DNA of 64,000 bases from Clitopilus passeckerianus (Eukaryota > Basidiomycota > Agaricomycetes > Agaricales > Entolomataceae). The position numbers were made by a program, and so were the translations under genes. How positions within the stretch are numbered: position 1 is the stretch's first letter; each line of letters starts with the position of its first letter. The stretch spans positions 124,001 through 188,000 of the forward strand of contig CALYLX010000115.1 of the NCBI GenBank assembly GCA_944990035.1, written 5' to 3'. This document shows positions 37,499 through 49,862 of the stretch, in pieces. Below the pieces are notes generated by a model. It saw only the letters and a program-made list of their open reading frames with translations, was not told the DNA's origin and ran no database searches.

Positions 37499-37932
37499 GA
37501 AGGACATGGCTGAGAAACTTAGTGTTTTAAAGTTGTCGAAATGTAAATCAATGTCCGAACGCAATTGTACAGTGTATAACCCGTAATGCTGCCTGAATTC
37601 AAGTTCTATGTTCACTGAATGATGGGTAATGATACTACGGCTCTAACATTCACCATGGAAAGAGGGTAACCTCATGATAGAATCATACGACTTATTGAAT
37701 CCCAGTGACACAAGGCTGAGCTGATCCAGTGTTGAGGAGGGGATCAACACCCATTCATTCAAGCTCCAGTGGCCTGGGGCAAATGACAATTCTTTCGTTC
37801 GAACCCTTGTCGTCGAGCAGGGCGTCATCGCCTCATTTACCAAGTTCCACTGATGTGACTTCAATAATGTAAGTATTAAAGGGTCATCCTCTCCCTCGGT
37901 CATTCTTCGGACGATATCCGAACCTTCTCAAA

Positions 37933-38495
37933 ATGACTACAGCAAATTGATCCAACGGAACTTACTTGATCAAAGGCGTCAAAATCGATAGCTTCGTCGG
38001 TCGACATCCCGTCGAAGACCGCTCATTCCTTCCAAAACGTGTTCTCGCTCTCGAAGATGGTGTACGGGCTCCCAGGTTACGTACGAGCTCGTTCATTCCT
38101 TCAGGCCGGCTTACGCACCGAATTTGCAGTGGACTCTCGAGAAAGTCGGCGATAGTTACATCCTAAAAGCGGGCGGTGCTCCCGTTGGCGTTGAGGAGGA
38201 CCTGGTCTTTGCACAGCTTGTCATGTCGGAGGAGCGTGGCGAAAAGTGGAAGATTAGTGAGCACATGGCACTTAATGGAAAGACCGTCTAATAGTATGTT
38301 TCGATCCTACCTGCAAAAAGAAAATACGAGGTTCTGACCGCCATCGTATTTCAGCATTCGGACAAATGGTATGGCCACTGCTTGGTCCGCTGAAAGGGCT
38401 GGCTATGTGGGTCAGATCAAATTGAAGCCTTTCGAAACCCCCATAGATGAATCCCAAACGTTTGAGATCATCCAAGTTTTACGAGGATGGAGTGG
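37933..38495 (+). pseudogene. I66 peptidase inhibitor, dead tandem copy
   Basis: Same layout as the gene at 36879. The reading frame is recognisable (NGTYLIKGVKIDSFVGR, VEDRSFLPKRVLALEDG, WTLEKVGDSYILKAGGAPVG, EKWKISEHMALNGK, ATAWSAERAGYVGQ, IKLKPFETP). TGA replaces the sixth codon after the ATG (37948-37950), and TAA-TAG follows just before the second natural donor (38289-38294). Introns still carry GT and AG ends. Two independent in-frame stops make a functional product unlikely, although a downstream start cannot be excluded for the first stop. Confidence 0.75.
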
Positions 38496-38755
38496 ATACT
38501 CCATTGAGTTCTTTCCAGCGTCCAAAGTTCCAAAACTTTACAATATTTTTGCTTGTTTGTAATTGGTATTTCTCTAATTTCGATTGGTCCATAAACTCAT
38601 AATTTGCCTTTTATGGGTGCTTAAGTCTCGTGTGAATACATCACTAGGTTAAGTCGATTTCTTGATCCTTAGCTAATTTTTTATCTATACACAGTAATTT
38701 TCCTGTGATCATCAATCATTGCATCACCTCAATCCTTTCCTTTCGTCAACTACGG

Positions 38756-39338
38756 ATGACTTCCAAGTTTCGGAGCGTATTCAAGCCCTACGAGACTCCC
38801 CTTTGGTGGGTATTGTCTCTTCGATTAAACCTGTGCCTTACCTCCTGACAGAGTACAACGCATTGTAATTTGGTACTCGCTACACTCGCCCTCACGTCGT
38901 TCTTTCCCGTCCACTTCAGAAGACGGCCATTTCCATTGGAAGTCCTGCGATCTGGCGTCTTGGGACTTCTTCCCTGACCCAGATCGCTACTTAAACTGGT
39001 TTGTTCCATCATCTGATAATCAAGCACGACCCTCTCGATACCCGGTGTTTATTGAGAGGCTCAGGCAGTACCTCCGCCCCAATCTGCGTGGCAGATATCC
39101 AGAATGGGGTGTCCACGGTTCATTATGGGCCAGTGCTCGTTTTACTATACCTCTGTGGATGGATCCGCGGGCTATTGGAGTCATGTCAACCCGTACCAAC
39201 GTGCTTGACTTCAGTTGGCGTTCGTTGTCGCATAAACTGCATCCTGTTAAGTATGCTTTTTGGGGATACGCGGTTTATTACCCTGTCGTGCAGTGGGCTC
39301 GCCTGCTCATAGATATATGTTTACTACCTTGCCTGTAA
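38756..39338 (+). other. Unrecognised coding-like stretch
   Basis: From ATG 38756 (MTSKFRSVFKPYETPLW) a donor GTGGGT near 38794 could lead to a long open stretch from about 38850 to 39338 (HFHWKSCDLASWDFFPDPD, VFIERLRQYLRPNLRGRYPE, PVVQWARLLID). No splice that keeps the frame open without creating a stop was found, so it is either a decayed gene or has an exon I missed. No family recognised. Confidence 0.28.
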
Positions 39339-39739
39339 TTGTAGGTTTCCAAAACAATGCCAGGAGGGTGATATTAACCCTGATGGTATATACCTCCACA
39401 GAAGAACGCCGATCTGCTTGTCACGCTGGATATCCAGCTGGCGGCATGCCGGTCTTCATACGAAATGTGACGTGTCCTAGCCAAATATTGAATTGCCGAG
39501 GATGATTACTAGACCAGAACCTGCATCTATGTGTCTAACCCCCAAAATCCAGCCAATGAACTGATCCCTAAAGGGTCTAACGCTGGTGATAGCGGCAGCC
39601 TCCATCCGAGTTTATGCCATGCCGGAACGGAAGTGGCCGCTCCATACAAGTCTGATGAATAAGGAATCCATATGTACAACGTACAATCCATTGCCTATTA
39701 ATACAATCTCATTTCGTTTCTTTTCACCCCATCCTCCCT
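39339..39739. other. Intergenic, no gene seen
   Basis: Short gap at the 3' side of the deubiquitinase gene; nothing recognised. Confidence 0.5.
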
Positions 39740-42700
39740 CTACACCTTCTCAAAAACATACAAATACGCCAACCTCTTCAACTCCCTAACACTCTCCTGA
39801 TCCGCCTTAACCACCTTCTCATCATTAAACAACACCCACTGGTCCTTCACCCTTATATGCGCGACGTAATGCCCGGAATGAACAGACGGCCCTTTGTGTG
39901 ATACAAAGGCTTTGAGACGGTATTTGACTGGAACGGACGTCGTCCCTGGGATGGAGGTGGATGCAAAGGCAGATGTGGATGTAGACTCGGTGCCGGAGGA
40001 AGCTGCAGGGACTTCTTCGCCGGTGTCGTCGGGGTGGTTGAAGAGCCATTCAACTGCACGTTCAGCGTCGCCTCCCTGGATATTCTCTTAGGAGGAATGT
40101 ACGAAATAGAGAGAGCAAGCTAGACAAACCGTTTCGCGCAAAGCCTTCTTCGCCTGCGCCGGCGTGAACCCCATCTCAGCCAACATCGACACCTGTTCCG
40201 CAGGTGGCTCAGCAGCAGCCGCACCTCCAGGAGTAGAGGACGCTAGCTGGATGGGCGCATCGATATCTGTCCTCGACCAGTCAGTCTATGCCGCTGTGAG
40301 AGAGGTAGGGGAGAAGAAAAACATACCGGGATCCTCCATATGAGCGAACAACCACTCCATCGCGGCTTCAGCACTGTTGTTACCGGTAGCTAAGAGAGCC
40401 TTCTGGGAACGAATTTCGGGGAATCCCATGAGTCCGAGCTGTTCCATTGCAGCGGCATTGAATTCTGGTAGGGAAGGTGCAGCTACAAAACGGATCAGAA
40501 TTTATATTTCAGATGATGGGAAGAGATTAGATGACATACCAGGAGCATCCTGAGGCAGCTCAGTCTCGCCATCTTGAAGCCCACGCCCGAGCTGCTTCTC
40601 GGTGAACTCGAGGATATCGTCGTTAGGTAGTATGACAGGTATGTCTGCGAAACCCCAGGTGAACCTCGTTGTACAAGGACAGAGGAGAAGGGGATCAGCG
40701 TACCAAGCTTTGAAGGTACCCAATTCACAAGCTGGAACTTCTTCGCATGAACGACAAGCACCTCCGGGAAGGACGCGAACTTCGTCTGCCTGTGTAAACC
40801 CGTTCATCAGCAACCAGTCTACCCTCTCAAAGAGTATCCTTACTTCAACGCATTTACACTCCTCCCACACCCAGGACACCCATACTCAATCGCCTCCCCC
40901 TCCAACAATCCCTCAACACAATCCCAGAGCGCAACATCTGAATAAAGCACCTTCCCATCCTCGTCTTTCCCCTTCTCATTAGCAGGGACCGCAACGCTAA
41001 GAACGTCGTTTGCGTCCACGCGGTATCGGACTTTCCTGCAGTCGGAGCATTGGAGGCGTTGTTCGAGGCCGTAGGAGAATATTGTGGTCGCGTCTGGAAA
41101 GATGCCCAGGTCAGCACGTGATTGAGTAAGGTGAGGAATGAAAGGAAATTGAGGAAAGGGAGGGGAATGGAAGAATATATGACGCATATACCCACCCTGC
41201 TTAACCCCAACCTTATTCTTATGCCCATCCCTCCTCAACACAGTCAAGAGCCACGTAAAAAACTCCTCCGAATCCTGCTGCCTCATCGTCGCAAACTCCG
41301 CATGTCCCTTTCCAATCAACGTCTTAAACCCAGCCGGCTTCAACCCCGTCTGGAACACGGGCGTGGGGGACGGGTGTTGAAGGTGGTCACCCAGACCAGG
41401 AATCGCGGGCGAGGAAGAAGGCGACCGATTCCCAGGCCCTTGAGCTGGGTGGGAGTACCTTCCACTAAGAAGACCATCAGCGACTTTACGCATTTGACAT
41501 TCGAGGCAGTCCATGGGGAGGGAGACGGAGCAGTGGATTGCGTGGTCGGAGGGGGCGCCGTAGCGGACTTGGAACGTGGGGAGGGAGAAGAGAGATTGCA
41601 GGACGGAGGCCATGTAGCAGCTGCGAGTGGATGTTAGAGAGGTGTTGAGGGTTATGCGGGGAAGAGGGTACCTGTTACCGAGATTGGATAGGCCTGTGAG
41701 GCCGGGTCCGAATACGGGTTCGAGAGCTTTTCCGTCTTCACCGGTTAGGGAAAAGTCGTATTTGAGGTTATGTTCGATTTGCTGATTCGATGTCAGAAAT
41801 GGATTTCCGAAATGGTGGAAGCAGGCTCACGAGTTCCGTCATACTCTTCTCAGTTTTCGTTTGCTGAGCAACATTAATACCGAAATTGGCGAGATGTGAG
41901 GCGAGGTCGGGATCGAGCTTGGAATCGTTGCAAATGTAACAGTAGATATCTATAAAACGGGTATTTCTTTAGCATGTAGCTGATGTATATCCGACGGTGG
42001 GACTGACCAGCTTTTCCTTCGGGCGTTATAGTTCCCAACTTGACGCTGACTCCATGTCCGGAAGCCTCGTAATGAGAAAGCCCATGGCTATTACCCTCCG
42101 CGCCTCCGATCTGTTTCCGTCCGCAGCCAAGATTTCCGCAGACGAGGCATAGCCAGAGATTCTCCTTCAGCTCGCATGAATTGCAGTGCGCAAGACCTAC
42201 ATCGAATCAGAAAAGGTCGCATAAGGGTATTGACGAATACAGACCTGAGGCAGCAATTGGACCCTTCGATTCTTGGAATAGAGTAAAGGTATGTTCGCAA
42301 GGCAAGATTTCCTCCTCCCATGCCTGAACCTCAGACTGCTGGGCAGATGACCTCGAGGACATGACGTCGTCAATGAGGACCTTGACCTACAACACGCCTT
42401 TAGTCATAGTTCAAGACCACAAAATGCGTAGATGACGTACCTTGGGATCGCTTTTCGCTTCTGGTACCTCAGCCCCTTTGTCTCCATTACAGAGCCAGCA
42501 CTTGACGGTCGTGACGTGTTCATACTTGTCTTCCTCGCGTTCTTCCGCAATCGAGAGTTTGGTCATCTTAGCAGGAGGCTCCCGGTCTTCTCCCTGCTAG
42601 TTTAGTGTGCAAGCTGACGTTGGATAAAGCCTGGTAAAACACGTACCCTGTGCGCCGAAGGCTTGGCTTTTCTCTTGACATTCAACGTGAATTTGTGTCC

Positions 42701-42948
42701 AGATTTTTGTACGTGCGTTCTGGCGTGATGTCTGCTCGAGTCGAGGCATCCGCCGTTGAAGCAAGTCAGGCAGACCTCGATGCCTTCAGGGAGATCCTAA
42801 ACGCGATCAGTTACGCCGAGCTTTGAGGAAGGCGGTGTAAAGAACGAACCTGGGAATCGAAACACTGCGTGCATTCTTCCCGATTAACACTCTGAGAGAG
42901 TCTGGGAGCTTGAAGTCGAGCGATTTGGTCGATATGCGTACAGGCCAT
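39740..42948 (-). CDS. UBP14: Ubiquitin C-terminal hydrolase, UBP14/USP5 (isopeptidase T) type
   Basis: A many-exon gene from ATG 42948 to TAG 39742-39740. Order of domains: a variant N-terminal zinc region (EECTQCFDSQ, EVCLTCFNGGCL), the ZnF-UBP finger (HCNSCELKENLWLCLVCGN, then LGCGRKQIGG, GNSHGLSHY, VKLGTI), the catalytic cysteine box GLTGLSNLGNS|CYMASVLQ with Cys as nucleophile, QQDSEEFFTWLL, two UBA domains in the late exons (QLGLMGFPEIRSQKALLATG and MLAEMGFTPAQAKKALRETG), and the histidine box HKGPSVHSGHYVAHIR. This is the full USP5/Ubp14 architecture. The enzyme disassembles unanchored polyubiquitin chains in cytosol and nucleus, recycling ubiquitin. One intron splits the active-site Asn-Ser-Cys. 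Exon boundaries beyond those quoted were read but not all summed. Confidence 0.93.
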
Positions 42949-43374
42949 GGCGTACGTTGACGGTGAAAGAACGAGGAGAAAGGCGAACGCGCGCCTATCT
43001 TGAGTGGGGGAATGTCAGGTGACCTTCCTATTATCAAGCATTGGCTTTTTGAGATTACGATTGAAGCGTGAGAGATCTATTCCTCTTCTGGACGCTGCCA
43101 GCTGAATTCAACGTGACGGGCGATTTTGACCGAGGGGACATCAAACGAATTCAACCGACCGTATTGATTGTTCAATTTGTTGTGACCATGCTGGACGGAT
43201 GATGCAGAAGATCCAAATACCCGCCATATATGACACTTTCCCTCCGGGACACAGCTTATGCAGTGAAGAATCTACATATGAGGTTCAATCTCATCTGCAC
43301 CTCGGCTTGATCGTCGTCCTGTCATGCGGCCTCGGGGCGAGGTTATGATCAATTCCTGGTCCAAACTTCAATGC

Positions 43375-43382
43375 TATAAATA
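43375..43382 (+). promoter_or_regulatory. TATA box of the thaumatin-like gene
   Basis: TATAAATA 60-67 bases before the ATG at 43442. Confidence 0.65.
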
Positions 43383-43441
43383 CTGGGTTGCACCCGAATG
43401 AAGTTCTTCATTAAATCATATCCGCGTTCTTGTCAACGAAC

Positions 43442-44540
43442 ATGCTGTCCGCTCTCGTCATCACTCTGGCTTTAGCCAGTCTTGGGACCGCACGAAATAT
43501 TACCGTCAGGAATGCGTGTTCTTACACCGTCTGGTATGTCTCTTGACACGCATATTCTTCTCTCGTATCAAGGATATCCCGCTTAGGCCGGGACTGTGGA
43601 CTGATCTATCCGTTGCGACCGAAGTTCCCACCCAAGCCACTGGGTGAGTGGTCTCCATTGAATCTCTCGACTAGCTCCTGACACCTGACACCGACCATCC
43701 TAGATGGGAAGCCCCTAGTGGATCAGAAGTAACATTCCCGGTTCCGGCAGATTGGAGAGGTGGTAGAATCTGGGTATTTTATCTCACATCTGGATGGTTG
43801 GCGAACGACACCTGATTGTTTCATGTCACCAGGGAAGGCGCAACTGTGACTTCAGCACCAACCCTGGCGCCTCCTCTTGTCTCACCGGCGGATGTAATGG
43901 TGGGCTCCTCTGCAGTCCCAGTAACGGAGCTGTGAGTCTGCTTCCACATAAGCAGGACACGGCACTGACCTCCCATTTCGTTGTAAAGCCTGTAGGCCCA
44001 ACGACTGTTGCTGAGTTTACACTCAGCTCTACCCTTCAGGACTTGTACGATGTCTCCCTCGTCGATGGATTTAACATTCCCATCAGTATTACCCCTTCGA
44101 ACGGGTCTTGCAAAGTACTTGGTTGCTCCGTGGATCTCAACACTCAATGTGAGTGCTCGGGGTGACGAATGGTAGCCTTCATATCTCACTTCAATTGAAT
44201 AGGCCCAAGCTCGCTCAGAGGTCCTGTCGACGCAAACGGCGCTACCGCTGGATGTAAGAGTGCATGCCAGGCCGACACAAACCCGACGGATTCGCCCAAC
44301 TGCTGTACAGGCCAGTACCTCCTTCCAGCTTCATGCCCCGCAAGTGGGGTACAGTACTACAGTTTCTTCAGTGAGTATTCCGTCGATTCAATTCAACATT
44401 TCCTGCTAACTCTCGCTAATTTGCGTGGAATAGAGGGAAACTGTCCCAACACGAATGTCTTCAAATACGACCAGTCGAGTTCTCTCTGGGTCTGCCCATC
44501 CAGCCTCCAGACCGACTACACCGTCACTTTCTGCCCTTAA
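43442..44540 (+). CDS. Thaumatin-like protein (PR-5/GH152 family)
   Basis: Seven exons starting at ATG 43442 and ending at TAA 44538-44540. A signal peptide (MLSALVITLALASLGTA) leads to the thaumatin start ITVRNACSYTVWPGLW. Then come FPVPADWRGGRIWGRRNCDF, a disulphide-rich middle (GGCNGGLLCSPS), VAEFTL...LYDVSLVDGFNIP (the thaumatin DVSxVDGxN signature) and NCCTGQYLLPASCP. I count sixteen cysteines in the mature part, the full set for large members, which form eight disulphides. Fungal members act on beta-1,3-glucan in cell-wall remodelling and fruit-body ageing. Secretion is expected. The gene converges on the seven-helix protein gene, with about 106 bases between stops. Confidence 0.92.
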
Positions 44541-44646
44541 CTTCGGAACAAGTGGAAAAATAGTCGATATATCCACGGTTGTCGTGTCAGGTATATAGTG
44601 ATAATACAAGTTCCTTTTTACTTCCACATCGTTTGAATGCGGTACA

Positions 44647-46000
44647 TCATGGTCCACCTGACGAGTTTCGACTTTTCTCCTCCGGATTGGCTGTTTAGAA
44701 TGAATTAGTGCTGATAATGAGGAGGCAGAAACGGAACTCACCGGCTCGAACCTCTGGCTTCACCGTCCCATCCGAAGAAAACCTCGGTAAAATACTTGTT
44801 GGTGGCACAATACGGGACGGGCTAACTGACTGAGCCATGTACACCCTCACAGCGATGAGATTATACGATATCCCTGGAGTACCGTGTCAGACTCCTCCGA
44901 AATGCCCGTTAAGCCGGCAACTTACCTATGCTGGGTATTGACGTGTATTGAAGCACAAACTCGAATCGACTATTCTGGGAATCAAGTATCATGAGGCCCA
45001 ACAACTGCGTCGTGTATATCATAGCGCTCTCCACTATGATTCGGACCACCTGCATCAGGGACGTTCCAAGTGTTCTGACCCCTGCCCTTTTTGACTCTCG
45101 ATGCTGGTGCCACAGCCTAGTAACAATGAGTCCCGTCGTCATAAGGTTCTGGGAGAAGTGAAGAGGGTAGATAGCTTTGAAGAATTGTCTGAAGGTGTCG
45201 CGAGGGATAACTTCTGGGTGGGTGTATGCGATGAACATTGCTACGTGAACGCCTGTTGAGCATTTGAGGTGGTATTCATGGTGAAGTGGAGTTGAGTAAC
45301 TAACCACTCGTGACGACAATAAGCAAGGTTGGCAGAGCAATGGCAAGGGTATTCCCGCCCCAGATGATGAAGCAGCGGTAAACCTGTTCTTTTTAGCTAC
45401 AGTTTGGGTCGGTTTTGAAGGAAGGTCGTACCAGAAGAGAGTCGCCCGTTGTGACCATTAGTGTCGATAGGACGTATGTGATTAGATTCTCCCATTGCTC
45501 TGCATCGCCCCGACCGGCAAAGTACGACGTAGGCCCCAAGGGATTCAGTATGAATGCTTCGATCAAGCGTCGGATACCAATCCCTGTAATGGAGTTTGAG
45601 CAATGGGGATGGCAATGAATGAATGCGTTGCCCACCTGTGTACAGGGCCGTGCCCAGAAACATGATAATGTTACAAAATAAGAATATCTTCAGATGGATG
45701 AATATGCGAGGATGGACGCGGAGATGTTGATAACTGACTTTAGAAGGGAGCGTAAGAGGTCGGCGCTGTCGGTGGATGATAAGGAGGGAGACAATGAATG
45801 AGCAGGCGTAGAATCCTTATAACTCTTGTCAACTGTAGGAACGCTCAACGTTAGATGCAAACATACCGCAAAGGAAAAACTAATTCACAAAATCACAGTC
45901 AGTTGAGCTCGTCCATAGCGGAATCGTTGGATGGACGGACCTCCAGCGAGAGCCCTACTACCTGGGCAATTTCCACAGTCGAGTTGCCAGCAGAATCCAT
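44647..46000 (-). CDS. Seven-helix membrane protein, fungal family of unknown function (1)
   Basis: A minus-strand gene of about seven to eight exons from ATG 46000 (MDSAGNSTVEIAQ) to TGA 44649-44647. Hydrophobic segments include GFYACSFIVSLLIIH, FCNIIMFLGTALYTG, ENLITYVLSTLMVTTGDSLL|VYRCFIIWGGN, LAIALPTLLIVVTS, MQVVRIIVESAMIYTTQLLGL and ISYNLIAVRVYMAQ. The GDSLL-VYRCFIIW phrase, split by an intron, is shared with the gene at 60401-61637 and marks a family common in mushroom genomes with a receptor-like topology; the function is not known. As I read it the second coding exon is only 13 bases (FFLC plus one base). A 51-base in-frame segment after PLTLPSK may be intron or coding. The C-terminal exon is tentative. 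Confidence 0.7.
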
Positions 46001-48065
46001 GGCGTCGCCTGAAAGGTACTGAGTGTCGAAGACGGAGGGCAAGTCGATAAGCGAAGGTTTCCTGACGGAGAGTATATATTGGATCCTCCTTCGACAGTAA
46101 CTGTACTCAGGGCTACAGATGGGCCACACAGCCATGAACAAGCGAGAAAGATATTTGTATTGAAGTGGCGATCGCAATAGAGTTTCTCCAGAGTTGCCCT
46201 TAGATAGATACATTTGGTTTTCGAGTCTGCCGAAAACTCATAGGCTGGGAACGTTTCATTTGCCTAGCTCGTTCAACAGTGCCGAAGGCTGCCCCGACCG
46301 AATCATGTCAAGTATAGAACTCTGTAGTAGAGCAGATGATGATGTAGCTCAAGAGGTAAATGATTGTAAGTTCACTATGCCGTAAGATTGGCGGTCGAGC
46401 GAGCGAGAAGACGCTATTGGACACAGAGAGGGTCGATAGGTGGTGAGAGGGAACTTCATTGATCTGGAAGGGTCGCTGTTCGATATCAAGTACCTGAGGT
46501 CGGCCAATTCAAGGTTTCGAAACGACATCCCAGCGTACCCCGGTCCTGCCCTTCTTTCAGTAAGAGTTTAGGATGCGCAGGGTCAAATCGCATTCCTGTG
46601 GAACAGGAATCAGGGCCTGCTCCTCCGTAATGGGATTTGACTTTGATCTGACCGTAAGTTGACTCGTGTCAGTGATAAATGTCATGACCTCAAGAGATCG
46701 ATCGGTATGTATCCTTGGGTAACATTCCGCAGGTGGCGGTCACCTTGACGGAGGCCAATCTTCAATTCAGTTGGCGGCTAGACCACCAAGTCGTTCAAGT
46801 TGCGTGACTTGACCGAGTAAACAGCCTCGTCCGTCACACACCAGACACGACGCGTTGTTTGGTGCAGAGTTAATAGCCAAATCAACCGACACAGACTGTC
46901 CCGCTCACAACAATCACCGCAGGATGACAATTCCACGCGGACCTTCATATTTGCTATTGCTCGTTCTTTTCTCCTGCCTCGCTATCGACATTTCTCGACC
47001 CCTGTGACACAGTATTTAAGGATATTTGTAACACTATGAGGCCGTAACTCGACGGCTTTGTGTTAGGGTATTCGGAAGTTTTGTTGCCATCCTCACCTTT
47101 ATCGTAAGTCTGTGCCTTTCATCTTCATCTGCGCTTGGATTCACCCAACCTACCAGTTGAAAATCTCAGAGGACCCGGTGGACTTGCTGGAAGTCTCGCA
47201 GCAAGCTCACCCAGCTCCGCACGCGTTCCCTTGGTTTCTTGCGCCTGGATCCTACCCATCGTCAAGCAAGTGAGCAGTCTGTTCCCAGCCCTCTTCGAGA
47301 TCTCACCTGCATGTTCACGCTTTCACTTAGCGCATCAAGGGCCTTCGGGCCATCGTCGTTGAGATATGGCTTTCCCACCGCCACTAGCCCACTGGAGTAT
47401 TTCGCCCTTCAATGGCGAACTTCGGTCAACCGTGACCACAGATCATCAAGTGGCGCTCGACTTCCGTGGGCGAAACTCAAAGTCTAGCCATCCTAGGATT
47501 CAAGTCACGACCCAGATGATGATGTCGGTCCCGAGCCCGTTCGCGAGAGAAAGTTCGACATGCTTACCGCTCGGGATGCAGGGGCCAAGGATTTCCTTTA
47601 AATGGGAGGGTTAGAGGTATGTTGAGCAACAGCCTGTCGTCACCACTGCTCTAACACCTCGCTTCGCAGTCATTCAGCATCCGTATGCCTCAACTACCAA
47701 TCCCTGCAGCGAATGACAAGAATGTGATTAGAGCAGCAACCTCTCCTGCAAACCTCGAAGTTACCTATGGCTGTACCCACCCTCTGCAGTTCTCCTTGCA
47801 CGCTAGTCCGTAATCTCATGTGCGACCCCGTAAATTGATTTAGGTACAAATTCAACGAAGTGTGATATTAAACCCGAATGAATTGCGGCTTTTATAAGTC
47901 TGAACGAATAGATCAAAGGTGATCTTATCCTATCCGTGCTAGAATGGAGGTGAGATGAGCTAGATAAGTGCTATATTTCATTGGTTTGGGGCCCGAATAA
48001 AATGAAGCCGCAGTAGATATTAGGTCGAGGTTACGATTTTCCGCCACACCACCTCCAGCACCATC
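46001..48065. other. Intergenic, no gene seen
   Basis: About 2 kb. Open frames at 47135-47614 in several phases were read without finding a family or splice path. Confidence 0.45.
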
Positions 48066-49862
48066 CTAGTATTGAAAATAATCTACAACCAATTTTATGC
48101 CTCTCTGCTTCGTAACATGATACCAGCGCGCCAGCATAGACTCTGTGGGCTTCATATCGTCGAAGATATTGAGTCGGACTGTAGACCAGCCCGTCACTTC
48201 AAGAGCATCCAGAACCGACTCATGGTCTCCGAACTGGAACATCGACCACTCAACCTCGCAGCAGGATCCATAGGTATGGTCGAGACACCTAGGTTTCCTT
48301 CGTATAGCCAAAGGCGTGGCCAATGGGTGATTTGTCCAAAGAAACCGGATCTTCGTGAGGTGCGGTATAACAGCATCTATCGCCTCCTCTTCCAGCTCGC
48401 TTTTACCATGAAATATGCAGCGTAGAATAACAAGACACTCCAATGTTGAGCTGAGCGAGATCAGGAGTTCACGCACGTCCTCATTGGATAATCCTAGAAA
48501 GTCAGTTAGTTGCAGGGTGTGAAGCGTTGGGGTTGACCTAAGAAAGTAACGTATATGGGCTATCTTGACCCACCGTGGTTGATGACCATCTGCTGGGCCG
48601 TGCAAGGATAGCTCTCGGAGGGAAAACGGGGCTGAGAAGGCTCGGGAATCGGCTTTCAATCGTTTCTCTCTGGGTAAATTCTCATCATAAAATGACTCTT
48701 GAAGCACGAAATCTAACACTTACCGAGACGGTTTAACACCTGGGATGGATACAGTGACCTCCAAATCCTCAAGATTTGCCCAGTTCTTGACAAGGGCGTA
48801 GACCTCGGGAAGGGTGTCAATATGGTCATCATAGTTCTTTCTCCTGCCGTCGTTGAAGACACGCAACGCCCTCACGGTGGGCAGCGTTGCGAGAATGGTC
48901 TTTGAGAAATTGTAGATTGAATGGGGTATTTCGAGATTGATAAGGTAGGGAGCTGAGCAAGACATGAACTCTTTGCAGAGTGCCGTATAGTCCTCGCAAG
49001 GGACAATGTTGTGGGCAGAAATGGTGGTGATATGACGCCTCATTTGAAGCTGACGTCTTAGAGACCCGACCAATCCTCCCACATTATGAACCTTGTACCC
49101 GTCCTGAGAACCGACCTTTTGGAAATAGACAAGGATGACGACTTTCCATGCCTTGCAGGCGAGGGCCATTGAGAGAATATCCTTGGCAGCCTGGAAGTCA
49201 TGTTTCTCCGTCCCCTCCCACATTTTACCGGCAACCTCAAGCAATATATTGCTTGGTAATCCATCGAAGCAGGATAGGTTACGATCATTTCGTCGGGTTG
49301 GAAGAATTTGGAAATTGTATCCCCGCACAATAGATTTGTCTATCCAGTATCCATTGCTTGTTTGCAGCACAAATCTACCCGACCCAGATAGGACGACAGA
49401 GGTCGACGTGGTATTGGGGGTGAGGGGGAATTGCCTGTCGAAGAGAATCCGTAGACACGGCTTGGAGTAAAGTATCGCCTCATTTGGCACGATCTTGACA
49501 TAAAACTTGGCCGCATCAGGTTGCTCGTCCACCTTCAACTCGAGTATGAGCGTGAGTGTCCTGGGGCCCACAACTATATTCGTAATGACCGGAATGCGGC
49601 GCAGCGCTACCTTCGAAGCTGTTTTGGATGTTGGAGAAATATATTCCCTGAGATATACGTCTCCTCGTAAGGCAGTCTCGCTTGTGCTGGCTATTATGAT
49701 CTGCATGGTCGAGAACCTTTGCCGGAGATATGGATCTACGACAATCGAGAGCGATGTTGGTGAGAAGTGATTGGTAGTCCTTGGATCGGTGAGCGTTGTC
49801 ACGTTGTGATAGACCCAACATGACGGGAAATGGCGATTTTGGACAGTTACAGAGGCCTTCAT
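48066..49862 (-). CDS. Large protein with internal F-box-like motif
   Basis: Exons 49862-48724 and 48669-48066 (54-base intron, GTAAGT...CCCAG) give 580 residues. The first 200 or so residues are beta-rich (VVVDPYLRQ-like strands, TLTLILELKVDE, GSGRFVLQTSNGYWID) and unrecognised. Then CFDGLPSNILLEVAGKMWEG...LSMALACKAWKVV resembles an F-box placed mid-protein. The rest is leucine-rich (LINLEIPHSI, LPTVRALRVF, LEDLEVTVSIPG, LRELSLHG, LHTLQLTDFLGL). An SCF adaptor is likely. The N-terminal domain in front of the F-box is unusual among the F-box genes here. No copies were found in the window. Confidence 0.75.

Noticed and set aside
41122..41637. Plus-strand open frame of 171 codons within the deubiquitinase gene
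   Set aside because: Antisense shadow of conserved UBP14 exons; arginine-rich composition typical of a shadow frame.
47135..47614. Overlapping open frames on the plus strand
   Set aside because: No splice path, no domain and frames change without consensus sites; probably non-coding.
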